DNA of 64,000 nt, from assembly GCA_018714805.1 (NCBI GenBank), contig DVMW01000026.1, forward strand, positions 17,952-81,951, in the 5' to 3' direction. The DNA is from Candidatus Fimenecus excrementigallinarum. GTDB lineage: Bacteria; Bacillota; Clostridia; Oscillospirales; Acutalibacteraceae. Shown piece after piece: positions 1-10,445 of the stretch (position 1 is its first letter; every line of letters starts with the position of its first letter). The notes beneath the pieces are model-generated. The model made no database searches and had not been told where the DNA came from. It was given only the letters and a program-made list of their open reading frames with translations. The position numbers and the translations under genes are program-made.

Positions 1-165
1 TCCTGCGTTTCCATACTGTTTCAGTCTATTTTACACGATATGTAGCGGTTTCGTCAAGTTGATTTCGCGTATTTAGTGCCGGTGCGCCTGAAAATCGGGG
101 GTTGACTGTTCCGGCGGCATATGGTATATTGCCAGTCGGTACGATTTCGTACTAAGGAGGGCGCT

Positions 166-636
166 ATGCAGGACACACTTCAACAAATCCGCCGTCTGAC
201 GCTTGCCATCACCAAAAGCGACGGTGCATATTACTACTTTGCCCGCAGCAGACAAGTCAACGAAAACACGCTTATGCTGCTGTACGCGCTGGACGACGGT
301 CTCCCGCATTCGCAAAAGCAGGTTTGCAGCGATTGGCTGCTGCCGAAAACCACGGTAAATTCCGTCGTGCACGAGCTGCGGGCGGCGGGTCACCTGGAGC
401 TTATTTCGCAGGCAAACAGCCGGGAAAAGCTGCTTGCCTTAACCGAAAGCGGACGAGCGTTTGCACAAGCGCTTCTGCTGCCGCTGTACCGCGCGGAACG
501 CGCCGCAATGGAGCGAACGGTCGCGCGTTACAGCGCAGATTTTTTAGACGCGTACGACCATTTTGCCAACTGTTTTGCAGCGGAAATCTTCGCACAGCTT
601 CGCCCGGGCTCTGAAAGAAAAGGAAACCCCACATGA
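166..636 (+). CDS. MarR-like winged-helix transcriptional regulator
   Basis: 156-aa ORF with a winged-HTH pattern (SDWLLPKTTVNSVVHELRAAGHLEL); ATG at 166 follows AAGGAGGG; overlaps the MATE gene start. Confidence 0.8.
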   Translation: MQDTLQQIRRLTLAITKSDGAYYYFARSRQVNENTLMLLYALDDGLPHSQKQVCSDWLLPKTTVNSVVHELRAAGHLELISQANSREKLLALTESGRAFAQALLLPLYRAERAAMERTVARYSADFLDAYDHFANCFAAEIFAQLRPGSERKGNPT

Positions 637-1997
637 ACGCATATACCCTGTACACCAAAACGCCGATTGCAAGGCTGTTTTTCCGCGCCGCGCTGCCGGG
701 CTCCGTCAGTATGCTCGCTTCGGCGCTGTACCAGCTTATCGACGGCGTCTTCGTCGGGCGGTTTTTGGGCGAAACGCCGTTTGCGGCGCTCAACCTCGCC
801 ATGCCGTTCGTCATTATCAATTTTGCTGTCGCCGACCTTGTGGGCGTCGGGTCCTCCGTCCCCATTTCCATTTGCTTGGGCAAAAAGCAGGACAAGATGG
901 CCAACAACATCTTTTCCTGCGCCTGCCTGCTCATTGTCGTCTCCGGCCTGTTTATGGGCGTGCTGCTGTATGCAGCCGCGCCACGGCTGATGGAGGCGAT
1001 GGGCGCCGACGGTGAATTTGCCGCGCTTGCGGTGCAGTATCTGCGCGTCTACGCCGTCTGCTCGCCGGTGACGACCATTGTATTTGCCGTGGACAACTAC
1101 CTGCGCATCTGCGGCAAGGTACGGGAAAGTATGCTGCTGAATTTGCTGATGTCGGCGCTCAGCTGCGGCTTGGAGTTTCTGTTTTTATATGTGTTCGGCT
1201 TCGGCATTTGGGGCGCGGCGCTGGCGACGTGCCTTGGTATGTGCGTCTGCGCGCTGCTGGCGCTTTTTGCGTTTGCACGCGGAAATATGCAGCTGCGTTT
1301 TTGCAAGCCGCGCTTTTCCGGCCCGATGCTCCGGCAAATTTTTGCCGCCGGCAGCCCGAATTTTCTCAACAACATCGCGGGGCGCCTTACGTCAATTTTG
1401 ATGAACCTCCTGCTTGTACGCTTCGGCGGCGAGGCGGCGGTCTCCGTATACGGCGTGCTGATGTATGTGGAAGGCTTCGTCCTGCCGCTGCTTTACGGGA
1501 TGTGCGATTCCTTGCAGCCGGCGGTGGGCTGCAACTGGGGCGCACGGAAATTCCGGCGTGTGCGTGCAATCGAAATTTACTGTTTTTCGGCAAGCGGCCT
1601 TTTGTCCGTTGGGGCGGCGGCAATCCTGTTTTTGTGCCCGGGCGCAATCGGGCGGCTGTTCCTCGGCGGCGAAAACGCAGCGCTGCTTTCCGAAACCGCC
1701 AATGCGCTGCGCCTGTTTGGGCTTGGATTTTTGGTACGGTGGTTCTCCTTTGCGGCGCAAAGCTTTATGCTTTCCGTTGAAAAGCCGGGGTATGCAAGCG
1801 CCATTTCCGTTTCGACGGCGTTTTTCTTCCCGCTGCTGCTCATCGCCGCCTTGTGGCGGCTGGCGCTTACGGGGCTGTGGCTCAATTATGCCGGAACCGC
1901 CCTGCTTGCAGCTTTACTCTCCGCAGGAATTCTGCTGCGCTTTCGGAAGCAAAACCCGCAAATGCGCCGAAACGGCACGCCGCCCGATGCGGCATAG
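633..1997 (+). CDS. MATE family efflux transporter
   Basis: 454-aa polytopic protein with MATE-like N-terminus (LPGSVSMLASALYQLIDGVFVGRFLG); start overlaps the marR stop. Confidence 0.88.
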   Translation: MNAYTLYTKTPIARLFFRAALPGSVSMLASALYQLIDGVFVGRFLGETPFAALNLAMPFVIINFAVADLVGVGSSVPISICLGKKQDKMANNIFSCACLLIVVSGLFMGVLLYAAAPRLMEAMGADGEFAALAVQYLRVYAVCSPVTTIVFAVDNYLRICGKVRESMLLNLLMSALSCGLEFLFLYVFGFGIWGAALATCLGMCVCALLALFAFARGNMQLRFCKPRFSGPMLRQIFAAGSPNFLNNIAGRLTSILMNLLLVRFGGEAAVSVYGVLMYVEGFVLPLLYGMCDSLQPAVGCNWGARKFRRVRAIEIYCFSASGLLSVGAAAILFLCPGAIGRLFLGGENAALLSETANALRLFGLGFLVRWFSFAAQSFMLSVEKPGYASAISVSTAFFFPLLLIAALWRLALTGLWLNYAGTALLAALLSAGILLRFRKQNPQMRRNGTPPDAA

Positions 1998-2009
1998 AAC
2001 GACAAAAAG

Positions 2010-2044
2010 AAAAAAGGACGCAGGCTATTGCCCCGCGTCCTTTT
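2010..2044. terminator. Bidirectional intrinsic terminator between the MATE and nitroreductase genes
   Basis: AAAAAGGACGC...GCGTCCTTTT inverted repeat with flanking A and T tracts between convergent genes. Confidence 0.7.
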
Positions 2045-2055
2045 GTACGCTATGC

Positions 2056-2577
2056 TTACCGGATGTATCGGATATAATCCGCCTTGCGCGGCTTTTCGGC
2101 GGGCAGCTCGCCTTCCGGGAAGCCGAGCACCAGGTGCCCAATCCCCTCGTATTCGCCCTCTACGCCGAGCGCTTTGAGGATTGCCCTGCCTTCGTCGCTT
2201 TCAAAGACCTCCTTGGCGCGGTGAATCCAGCAGCTGCCGAGTCCCAGCGCGTGCGCGGCAAGCATCATATTGCCCATGACAAGGCTGCCGTCATAAACGT
2301 GCGTGGGGCGATTTCGGTCGGCCAGCACCACAAGCACCGCGGGCGCGCCGTAAAACGGGTCGCTGTCGCTGCCCAAAACGCCGGCGTTCAAGGCCGAAAG
2401 GCGGTCGCGCAGCGCCCTGTCGGCCACCGCAAGGATAATCGGCGACTGCGCGTTCATCCCGGACGCGGCGCAGGACCCGGCCTCGGCAACCTGCCGGATG
2501 CTCGCCTCGTCAGGCAGGTCGGGCTTGTACCGCTTGACGCTGCGGCGCGTGCGGATGGCTTTTAACACTTCGTTCAT
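2056..2577 (-). CDS. Nitroreductase family protein
   Basis: MNEVLKAIRTRRSVKRYKPDLPDE and GLGSCWIH...GYPEGE-type motifs of the nitroreductase fold. Confidence 0.88.
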   Translation of the reverse strand: MNEVLKAIRTRRSVKRYKPDLPDEASIRQVAEAGSCAASGMNAQSPIILAVADRALRDRLSALNAGVLGSDSDPFYGAPAVLVVLADRNRPTHVYDGSLVMGNMMLAAHALGLGSCWIHRAKEVFESDEGRAILKALGVEGEYEGIGHLVLGFPEGELPAEKPRKADYIRYIR

Positions 2578-2637
2578 CCAAAATACTCCCTTTCCAAACC
2601 GCAAAGCCGGGTCCAAACGGGGCCCGGCTTTTGCTTT

Positions 2638-4686
2638 TTATTGCTTTGTGGGGTCGACGTCGCCGGGCTGCGGCTCGCCGTTCTCTGCGGCGGGCGAAGC
2701 GGGAGCGGGCAGCTCTGCGCCTGCCGCGGGGTCGTCCCCGGCCGGCGCTTCCGGCACAGACGCCGTTTGCGCTTCGGGCGCTGCCGTTTCAGGCGCCGGC
2801 CTGTCGGGCTGCGCGTCCGTCGTGTCCAATGCCGGCAGTTCCCTGCCTTCCATCAGCGCGTAGAACTCGTCGGCGTCAATCTTTTCGCGCGCCACAAGCG
2901 CCTTCGCGACAACATGGAGCTTGTCGATATGCTCGCGCAAAATGCTTTCCGTGCGGTTGTATGCGTCCAGGACAATCTTTTCGACCTCTTCGTCAATCTC
3001 GGAGGCGACCGCTTCGGAATAGTTGCGGATATGGTTGTAGTCGCGGCCGATAAAGACCTCGTCGTTGTCCTTGCCGAAGGCGATGGGCCCGAGCTTTTTG
3101 CTCATTCCGTATTTCGTGACCATTTTGCGCGCGATGTCCGAGGCGCGCTCAATGTCGTTGGACGCGCCGGTGGAAATGTCGCTGAAAATAATCTGCTCGG
3201 CCACGCGGCCGCCCAAAAGGCCCACGATGTCGTCGAGCATCCGCGAGCGCATCAGGTGCATTTCGTCCTTTTCGGGCTGGTACATCGTAAAGCCGCCCGC
3301 CATGCCGCGCGGGATGATGGAAATGTGCGTAACGGGGTCCTTGTGCTCCAGATAGAACGACGTGACCGCATGGCCCGCCTCGTGGTAGGCGGTAATCTGC
3401 TTGTCGCGCTCGGTCATGCGGTGGGAGCGCTTCTCCGTCCCGACAAGGACCTTCATGGTCGCTTCGTCAATCTCCGCCATGGTGATGGCGCGTTTTTTCC
3501 GCCGTGCGGCGAGCAGGGCCGCTTCATTCAGCAGATTCTCGAGGTCCGCGCCCGTAAAGCCGACCGTCGCGCCCGCAATGCTTTCCAGGTTCACGTCCGG
3601 CGCCAAGGGCTTGCCGCGCGCATGGACCTTCAGGATGTCCGCACGGCCGCGCAAATCCGGGTAATTGACCGTAACCTGGCGGTCAAAACGGCCGGGCCGC
3701 AAAAGCGCGGGGTCGAGGATGTCCGGCCGGTTCGTCGCCGCGATGACGATAACGCCCTCGTTCGCGCCGAAGCCGTCCATTTCCACAAGCAGCTGGTTGA
3801 GCGTCTGCTCGCGCTCGTCGTGCCCGCCGCCCATGCCGGCGCCGCGGTGGCGGCCGACCGCGTCGATTTCGTCAATAAAGATAATGGAGGGCGAATTTTT
3901 CTTCGCCTGGTCAAACAGGTCGCGCACGCGCGAGGCGCCCACGCCGACATACATTTCCACAAAATCGGAGCCGGAGATGGAAAAGAACGGTACGTCCGCT
4001 TCCCCCGCAACCGCGCGGGCAAGCAGCGTTTTGCCGGTGCCGGGCGGGCCGACAAGCAGCACGCCCTTCGGGATGCGCGCGCCCAGGGCGCTGAACGCCT
4101 GCGGGTCCTTTAAGAACTCGACAATCTCCTCAAGCTCTTCCTTTTCCTCGTCCGCGCCGGCGACGTCGTCGAAGGTCGTCTTATGCTTTTCGTCGCCGCC
4201 CTTTTTCACACGCGCACGGCCGAACGACAGCGCGCGGTTGTTCTCGTTTTGGACCGACTGGTTCATCTTGCGGAACATGACGAACATGACCACCATCAAA
4301 AGCACCATGATGATAATCGTCGGCAAAAGGCTTACCCACCAGGAATTCGCCGAGCCGGACTCGTAATCCACCTGAATCTGCGCGTCGGGGTTTTCCCGGT
4401 TATACGCCATGACCGACGTGTGCACGTCCTCCAAGAACAGGTTGACGTTCGGCACGGTGTATTCGTAGACCGCCTCGTCGCCCGCGACCTTGTATTCCAG
4501 ACGGCCGCTGCTGAGGTTCAGCGAATAGGCGGTAATCTCGTGCCGGTCGAACCGGTTGACGATTTCGTAATACTCGGTGCGCTCGCGCGTGTTTTGCCCC
4601 ATCGTCATATACAAGGCGATGCAGACCACAAAAGCAAGCGGGATGGCAATATACGGAATCGCCGCTCTCCAATCTATTTTTTTCAA
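2638..4686 (-). CDS. ftsH: ATP-dependent zinc metalloprotease FtsH
   Basis: Walker [12 protein letters not shown] second region of homology, HEAGH zinc motif, N-terminal TM; TTG start at 4686 with AAGGAG. Confidence 0.97.
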   Translation of the reverse strand: MKKIDWRAAIPYIAIPLAFVVCIALYMTMGQNTRERTEYYEIVNRFDRHEITAYSLNLSSGRLEYKVAGDEAVYEYTVPNVNLFLEDVHTSVMAYNRENPDAQIQVDYESGSANSWWVSLLPTIIIMVLLMVVMFVMFRKMNQSVQNENNRALSFGRARVKKGGDEKHKTTFDDVAGADEEKEELEEIVEFLKDPQAFSALGARIPKGVLLVGPPGTGKTLLARAVAGEADVPFFSISGSDFVEMYVGVGASRVRDLFDQAKKNSPSIIFIDEIDAVGRHRGAGMGGGHDEREQTLNQLLVEMDGFGANEGVIVIAATNRPDILDPALLRPGRFDRQVTVNYPDLRGRADILKVHARGKPLAPDVNLESIAGATVGFTGADLENLLNEAALLAARRKKRAITMAEIDEATMKVLVGTEKRSHRMTERDKQITAYHEAGHAVTSFYLEHKDPVTHISIIPRGMAGGFTMYQPEKDEMHLMRSRMLDDIVGLLGGRVAEQIIFSDISTGASNDIERASDIARKMVTKYGMSKKLGPIAFGKDNDEVFIGRDYNHIRNYSEAVASEIDEEVEKIVLDAYNRTESILREHIDKLHVVAKALVAREKIDADEFYALMEGRELPALDTTDAQPDRPAPETAAPEAQTASVPEAPAGDDPAAGAELPAPASPAAENGEPQPGDVDPTKQ

Positions 4687-4693
4687 ATACGAT

Positions 4694-5260
4694 TCACTCC
4701 TTATGTTCCGGCGCGCCCGACAAAACACCGATATAGGGCAAGTCCCGATAGGCTTCGTCGTAATCGAGCCCGTAGCCGACCACAAACAAATCCGGGATGA
4801 CGGCGCCCGCGTAGTCCGCGCAAACCGCGCCCGGCAGCCGCCGGGAGGGTTTGTCCAAAAGCGCGCAGAGCTTCACGCTTGCGGCGTCGAACTGCGGCAA
4901 ATATTCCCGGCACAAATAGCTGAGCGTCACGCCGGTGTCGAGGATGTCCTCCACCACCAGCACGTGCCGCCCCGCAAGCGGGGTCTTCGGCGAAAGGCGC
5001 AGCTGCGGCGCACCGGTCGAGCGTTCGCCCCGGTAGCTTTGCACGGCGACAAAATCCACGTCGCAGGGAATCTCCAGCGCGCGCATCAAATCGCTTAAAA
5101 AGACGACCGAGCCGTTTAAAACGCCGAGCAGCACGGGCGGTTCGCCGAGCGCGCGGTAATCCCGTTCGATTTCGCGCGCAACGCGCCCGACCATGGCGGA
5201 CAGCTGTGCTTCAGAAAACAGAACGCGCGCAACCTGCTGCGATTTCGTCGTCCGACGCAT
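4694..5260 (-). CDS. hpt: Hypoxanthine phosphoribosyltransferase
   Basis: [16 protein letters not shown] and PRPP motif [14 protein letters not shown]. Confidence 0.93.
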   Translation of the reverse strand: MRRTTKSQQVARVLFSEAQLSAMVGRVAREIERDYRALGEPPVLLGVLNGSVVFLSDLMRALEIPCDVDFVAVQSYRGERSTGAPQLRLSPKTPLAGRHVLVVEDILDTGVTLSYLCREYLPQFDAASVKLCALLDKPSRRLPGAVCADYAGAVIPDLFVVGYGLDYDEAYRDLPYIGVLSGAPEHKE

Positions 5261-6599
5261 GGCTTTTCTCCCCCGCTTCCACAAGCAATCCGTGCGCAGT
5301 TTCGGCGCCCGCTTTGGCAAATGCGTCCGCGCCGAAGCCGCCCACCCAGAGCAGCCTGTCCCCGCAGGCAAGCACCGGGACGGCGCCGCGCCGCTCGGGC
5401 GCGAGCTTTTTTTCGTTGAACCATTTGCGCAGCTCTTTGGTCACGCCGCGGCGCGGGTCGCAGAAGCGGTCCCCGGCGCGCCGCGAGCGCAGCACCAAAT
5501 TGGTATCCATTGTAGCACAATCCACGACGTTCGCCAAGTCCGCTTTGTGAAGATTTTGTAAATCTTTTTGGACAAGCGGCGTCAGGCGCACAGGTCCCGC
5601 CGGCGTCTGCACGCAGACCGGCGCGCGCGGCACGGGAATTTCGACCGCCCACGCTGCCGCCGGCGCGCCGACAAGCTCCAAACGCCCCGCGCGGCTGCGC
5701 ACGACGGTGCTGCCGAACAGCGTAACGCTTTTTCCGGTTTTCGCAAGCGCGCAGAGCGCATCGACCCATTTGTGCTCCGGCGCGACGCCGAGCGCCTCTG
5801 CAAGCCAGCGCTGCGCCACGCGGCGGCGAAGCGCCGCAGGCAGCGCCAGAAAGGCCTCCTCCCGGATGCCGTCCGGCGCGACAGCCTCTTTTGCGGCAGC
5901 CGCGGTCTGCGCTTCCAGGTACGCCTCATCCGCGCGCAGGTCCGCCGTCATCCGGGAAAACGCGGCAAGCGCCGCCGGGTTCATTGTTTTGAAAACGGGC
6001 AGCACCTCCCGGCGCATCCGGTTGCGCAGGTAGCGGGGGTCCGCATTGGTGCTGTCTACCCTATAGGATAACCCGTGCTTTGCGCAATACGCCTCGACAT
6101 CGGCGCGCGAAAACGAAAGCAGCGGGCGCAAAATCCGTCCGCGGACGGGCGGGATGCCGCAAAGGCCGCGAAGCCCCGTGCCGCGGACCAGGTGCAAAAG
6201 CACGGTCTCGGCGTTGTCGTCGGCGGTGTGCGCCGTCAAAATAAAGCCGGTCTCCCCTGCCGCGTCCTCAAACGCCGCATAGCGAAGCCGCCGTCCGCAG
6301 GCCTCGTGTCCCTCGCCCGTCTGCCGGCATACGGCGGGCACGTCGACGGACCGCACGGCAAGGGGAACGCCGAGCGACGCGCAAAACGCTCGGCAGAACG
6401 CCGCGTCCTTTCGGGATTCCTCGCCGCGGATGCCGTGCTCGATATGCACCGCCGAAAGCGCCGTGGGCAGCACGTCCCGCAAGGAGGCCAGGAGGTGCAG
6501 AAGGCAGACCGAGTCCGCCCCGCCCGAAAGCCCGACGACCACCCGCGCGCCGGGCGTCACGCCCTGCGTCTGCAGAAACGACAGCACCGCATCACGCAT
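5211..6599 (-). CDS. tilS: tRNA(Ile)-lysidine synthase TilS
   Basis: PP-loop VVVGLSGGADSVCLLHLL, HIEHGIRGEES, LTAHTADDNAETVL. Confidence 0.95.
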   Translation of the reverse strand: MRDAVLSFLQTQGVTPGARVVVGLSGGADSVCLLHLLASLRDVLPTALSAVHIEHGIRGEESRKDAAFCRAFCASLGVPLAVRSVDVPAVCRQTGEGHEACGRRLRYAAFEDAAGETGFILTAHTADDNAETVLLHLVRGTGLRGLCGIPPVRGRILRPLLSFSRADVEAYCAKHGLSYRVDSTNADPRYLRNRMRREVLPVFKTMNPAALAAFSRMTADLRADEAYLEAQTAAAAKEAVAPDGIREEAFLALPAALRRRVAQRWLAEALGVAPEHKWVDALCALAKTGKSVTLFGSTVVRSRAGRLELVGAPAAAWAVEIPVPRAPVCVQTPAGPVRLTPLVQKDLQNLHKADLANVVDCATMDTNLVLRSRRAGDRFCDPRRGVTKELRKWFNEKKLAPERRGAVPVLACGDRLLWVGGFGADAFAKAGAETAHGLLVEAGEKSHASDDEIAAGCARSVF

Positions 6600-7962
6600 C
6601 GTAATGCAGCTCCGGCGTGGAAAACAGCGTGTAGGTCCCGTTCCAATGCAGGTCAACGCTGCCCGTGCTGCCGTGGCGGTTCTTGGCGATGATAACCTCC
6701 GCCTTGTCGTTGTCCACCACGACGGTCTCGTCCTTTTCCGAGTCGTAATAGGACTCGCGGTACAGCATCAGGACAATATCGGCGTCCTGCTCAATGGACC
6801 CGGATTCGCGCAGGTCCGAAAGCTGCGGCTTATGCGATTTTCCGCGGCCCTCCGTGGAACGCGAGAGCTGCGAGCAGGTAATGACCGGTATGCGCAGGTC
6901 CTTCGCCATCAGCTTCAGGCTGCGGGTGATTTCCGAAACCTCCTGCACGCGGCTTTCCGTGCGCTTGCTGCCGGTCATCAATTGCAGATAGTCGATAACG
7001 ACGCAGTCCACGTCGCGCATTTTGCGGATGCGGGACTTCATCTCCGGCACGGTGATGTTCGCCGTATCGTCAAAATACAGCTCCGCATGGCTGAGGTTCA
7101 CGGTCGCCTCGGCAATGCGCTGCCAGTCGTCGTCGGAGAGCTCCCCGGTGCGCAGCTTGCGCCCCTCCACACGCGCCTCCGTCGAAAGAATCCGCTGGGC
7201 GAGCTGCTCGCGCCCCATTTCCAGCGAGAAAAAGACGACCTTCTTTTTAGCCTGCACCGCCACGTTGCGCGCGACGTTGAGCGCAAAGCTCGTTTTGCCC
7301 ATCGCGGGACGCGCGCCAATCAGGATAAGGTCGGAGCGGTTGAGCCCCGTCATGTATTTGTCCAGCAGCGAAAAGCCCGTCGGAATACCCTTGTATTCGT
7401 CGGCAAGGGCGGGGTCCGAGAGCTTTTGCAGATTGTCGTAAACGTCGTTCGTAATAATATCCGCCAATTTCACGGGACCGCTTTTGAGCGTCCCCTGCCG
7501 GATGTCGTAAATCCGCTGCTCCGCCGCGTCCATAATGGCGTCGGCGGGCATTTCCTCCTCGGCGGCGCTTTTGAGCATTTCGCCCGCAGCCGCCATGAGT
7601 GTGCGCAGATAGTATTTGTCGTTGACGATTTTCGCGTACGATTCGACGTTCGCCACGCTCGGGACCGCCGCCGCAAGCTGCGCGAGGTAGTTGCGCGCGC
7701 CCGCGTCGTCGTAGGTGCCGCTGCTTTTGAGCGCCTCCGCGACAATCAGCGCGTCCACCTTCTGATTGAGCAGCTTACGCTCGGAAATCAGGCTGTAAAT
7801 TTCGCGGTGCTGCGGGATATAAAAGCAATCCGCGCCGCGCAGGATGCCCGAAACGCGGTCGTAGCAGTCCGAATCCATCAAAATACAGCCGAGCACCGCC
7901 TGCTCCGCCTCCAGGCTGTAGGGCTCCTGCAGGCGTTCCAGCATTAAATTGTCCATTGGCAT
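6592..7962 (-). CDS. dnaB: Replicative DNA helicase DnaB
   Basis: GARPAMGKTSFALN Walker A, CVVIDYLQLM, ISQLSR-like motif, DnaB N-terminal domain. Confidence 0.97.
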   Translation of the reverse strand: MPMDNLMLERLQEPYSLEAEQAVLGCILMDSDCYDRVSGILRGADCFYIPQHREIYSLISERKLLNQKVDALIVAEALKSSGTYDDAGARNYLAQLAAAVPSVANVESYAKIVNDKYYLRTLMAAAGEMLKSAAEEEMPADAIMDAAEQRIYDIRQGTLKSGPVKLADIITNDVYDNLQKLSDPALADEYKGIPTGFSLLDKYMTGLNRSDLILIGARPAMGKTSFALNVARNVAVQAKKKVVFFSLEMGREQLAQRILSTEARVEGRKLRTGELSDDDWQRIAEATVNLSHAELYFDDTANITVPEMKSRIRKMRDVDCVVIDYLQLMTGSKRTESRVQEVSEITRSLKLMAKDLRIPVITCSQLSRSTEGRGKSHKPQLSDLRESGSIEQDADIVLMLYRESYYDSEKDETVVVDNDKAEVIIAKNRHGSTGSVDLHWNGTYTLFSTPELHYDA

Positions 7963-7985
7963 GGTACTTCACCCCTTTGCGGGCA

Positions 7986-8426
7986 TTATTCGCCCACTTC
8001 GACCGAAAGCTTGGCGGCAATGCCGGGATAGAGCTTGACCTCCGCCGTATAGGTCCCGAAATTTTTGATGTCCGCGATAGAGATTTTCCGCTTTTCCACC
8101 GTGACGCCGAGCTGCTCGGCGATGGCGGCCGCGATGTCCTTGGCGGTGACGGAACCGAACAGCCTGCCGTTCTGGCCGGCCTTGGCCGTCAGGCGCACGC
8201 TTTTGCCGGAAAGCTTCGCCTGCGCGTCCTTGGCGGCGGCGACCTCCATATCCACACGGTGCTGCTTGGAAGCCTCGCTGTTTTTATACTCGGTCAGCGT
8301 CTGGGCGTTCGCTTCCACCGCGAGCCCCTTCGGGAACAGAAAATTGCGCGCGTAGCCGTCGGACGCCTTCACCTTTTCGCCCGCCTTGCCAAGCCCTTTC
8401 ACATCTTTTTTCAGAATGACCTCCAT
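7986..8426 (-). CDS. rplI: 50S ribosomal protein L9
   Basis: [36 protein letters not shown] is the diagnostic L9 N-terminus. Confidence 0.98.
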   Translation of the reverse strand: MEVILKKDVKGLGKAGEKVKASDGYARNFLFPKGLAVEANAQTLTEYKNSEASKQHRVDMEVAAAKDAQAKLSGKSVRLTAKAGQNGRLFGSVTAKDIAAAIAEQLGVTVEKRKISIADIKNFGTYTAEVKLYPGIAAKLSVEVGE

Positions 8427-8474
8427 GTGGAGTTCCCCTTTCCGCCGCCGCCTCTTTGCAGGGAGGCGTCCGGC

Positions 8475-10442
8475 TCATTGATTTTCAAAATAAGCGTCAA
8501 TCGCCGCAAGCAGCGCTTCCTTCGCTTCGGGAAGCGTCGTGTCCCGCAGCTGGGCGGCCGCCATGGTCTGGTGCCCGCCGCCGCCGAGGGATTCCATGAT
8601 AAGCTGGACGTTGATGTTGCCCATGGACCGCGCGGAAATGTTGGCGGTCGTCTCCGTCTCAAACAGGACGAACGACGCGTCCACGTCGCTGACGGTCAGC
8701 AACTCGTCGGCCGCCTGCGCGCAGATAACGCGGATGTCGTGCGTTCGGATGTCGGCGACGGAAACCGCGCAGCGCCGGTACGTCTGGGCATTGAGCACAA
8801 TCTGCCCGCGCAGCTTTTTGTTTTCCATGCTGCTGTTGAAAAAGCGCGTGACCATAACGGTATCCGCCCCGCGCGAGCGCAGGTACGCCGCCGCCTCAAA
8901 GGTGCGCACGCCCGTGCGCAGGACAAAATTCTTGGTGTCGAGTATCACGCCCGCCAGCAGCGCGTTGGCGCAAAGCGTTGTAACCGCGGATTTTGCGCCC
9001 ATGTACTGCAAAAGCTCGGCGACCATCTCGCAGGTCGAGGAGGCGTGCGGCTCGTGATAAAAGATGACGGCGTCGCGGATATAGTCGACCGTCTTGCGGT
9101 GGTGGTCAATCACCACAACGCGCTCGGCCGCCTCGCAGAGCTGCGGCGCCTCGGTAAAGCCGGCCTTGTGCGTATCCACAACAATCAGCAGCGATTTTTC
9201 GGTCAGCAGGCGTTCGGCGTGCTCGGGCAGAACGAACCATTGCGCCGCGCCGGCCTGCGACGCATATTCCACAAGCGGCGACGCGAGCGTCGTGTGCGGG
9301 TCCGTGACGACAAAGGCGGGCGTTCCAAGCTCGCGCGACGCGCTGCAAAGGCCTATGGCTGCGCCGATGCAGTCCAAATCCGAATACTGGTGCCCCATGA
9401 CGAGCACGTTTTCGCTGCCGCGCAGCAGCTCCGCTATGGCGGAGGCCATGACGCGCGAACGCACCTTGGTCCGCTTTTCCACGCCCTTGGAAACGCCGCC
9501 GAAAAAGCGGTAGGTTTCATCCGGGTCTTTCAGCGCCGCCTGGTCGCCGCCGCGCCCCAGCGCCATATCCAGCGCCTGCCGCGCGTTGTTTTCCGCATCG
9601 GAAATGCTGTCGCCGCGGCCGACGCCGATGGACAGCGTCACGCCGACGGGGACGTCGTGGTATGTATATTTGCGCACCAGCTCCAGGACATGGAACCGCG
9701 ACTGGGTCATTTTTTGCAGCGTTTCCTCAGGGAAAACCGCCAAAAAGCGGCCGCTGCCGAGCTTGCGGAACAGACCCGTATACTGGTTGAACCAGCCCTC
9801 GGTGATGCGCTCGACGTCGGCGGAAATTTCCGCGTACTCGCTCTCCTTGTAGGCGCGGTAGATTTCATCCACGCTGTCCATGGCAAGCATGGCGACCACG
9901 GGCTTTTCCAGCGCATAGGCGCGGGCAATCCGCTTTAAGCGCGTATCCTCGCTGTACAGCAGGACGTACGACTGCCTGCCCGCGCATTGGATGTGGTTGA
10001 AATAGACGGTATACGCCTTCCCGCCGACCTCCGCGTCGAACCGCTCGCTTTTGCGGATGTCCCGCAGGCCCAGCCCGCCCGTAAACTGCCGGATATCGCC
10101 GGTCCGTGCGGCGCGGTCCGCCAGAAACTCGTTTTGGAACTTCAGATTGTACCAGACCACGCGGTCGGCGCTGTCAAATACGACGACCGGCAGCGGGAAG
10201 TTTTGCAGCGTGGAATTTTCCTCGGTGGAAAACGTTTCGCCCAGCGCCAGCACCGTCGCGCGGATTGTGCGGAAATCCCTGCGAATGCGCACCGCCGTCA
10301 CGACCGCCAGGACCAGCAGCACGCCGAATTCGGCCGCCGCCGCAGGCAGGCTCCAAAACGCGGACACGACGCAGCAGGCCCCCACCGCAAAAAGCGCGGC
10401 AAAGGTCATCGGATAGGCGCGGAACGCTTGGCGCGCGGACAC
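8475..10442 (-). CDS. gdpP: DHH-family c-di-AMP phosphodiesterase GdpP
   Basis: N-terminal TMs, PAS-like region, degenerate GGDEF, DHH (VVVIDHHRKT) and DHHA1 (GGGGHQTMAAAQL); position next to rplI. Confidence 0.93.
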   Translation of the reverse strand: MSARQAFRAYPMTFAALFAVGACCVVSAFWSLPAAAAEFGVLLVLAVVTAVRIRRDFRTIRATVLALGETFSTEENSTLQNFPLPVVVFDSADRVVWYNLKFQNEFLADRAARTGDIRQFTGGLGLRDIRKSERFDAEVGGKAYTVYFNHIQCAGRQSYVLLYSEDTRLKRIARAYALEKPVVAMLAMDSVDEIYRAYKESEYAEISADVERITEGWFNQYTGLFRKLGSGRFLAVFPEETLQKMTQSRFHVLELVRKYTYHDVPVGVTLSIGVGRGDSISDAENNARQALDMALGRGGDQAALKDPDETYRFFGGVSKGVEKRTKVRSRVMASAIAELLRGSENVLVMGHQYSDLDCIGAAIGLCSASRELGTPAFVVTDPHTTLASPLVEYASQAGAAQWFVLPEHAERLLTEKSLLIVVDTHKAGFTEAPQLCEAAERVVVIDHHRKTVDYIRDAVIFYHEPHASSTCEMVAELLQYMGAKSAVTTLCANALLAGVILDTKNFVLRTGVRTFEAAAYLRSRGADTVMVTRFFNSSMENKKLRGQIVLNAQTYRRCAVSVADIRTHDIRVICAQAADELLTVSDVDASFVLFETETTANISARSMGNINVQLIMESLGGGGHQTMAAAQLRDTTLPEAKEALLAAIDAYFENQ

Positions 10443-10445
10443 GGC

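Noticed and set aside
1465-2565. 366-aa + strand ORF across MATE and nitroreductase
   Set aside because: Out-of-frame and antisense to two recognisable genes and crosses a terminator.
6430-7947. 505-aa + strand ORF
   Set aside because: Antisense shadow of dnaB/tilS; no recognisable protein family, composition typical of reverse-complemented GC-rich coding DNA.
7956-9938. 660-aa + strand ORF
   Set aside because: Antisense to rplI/gdpP, low-complexity R/H/G/A-rich translation.
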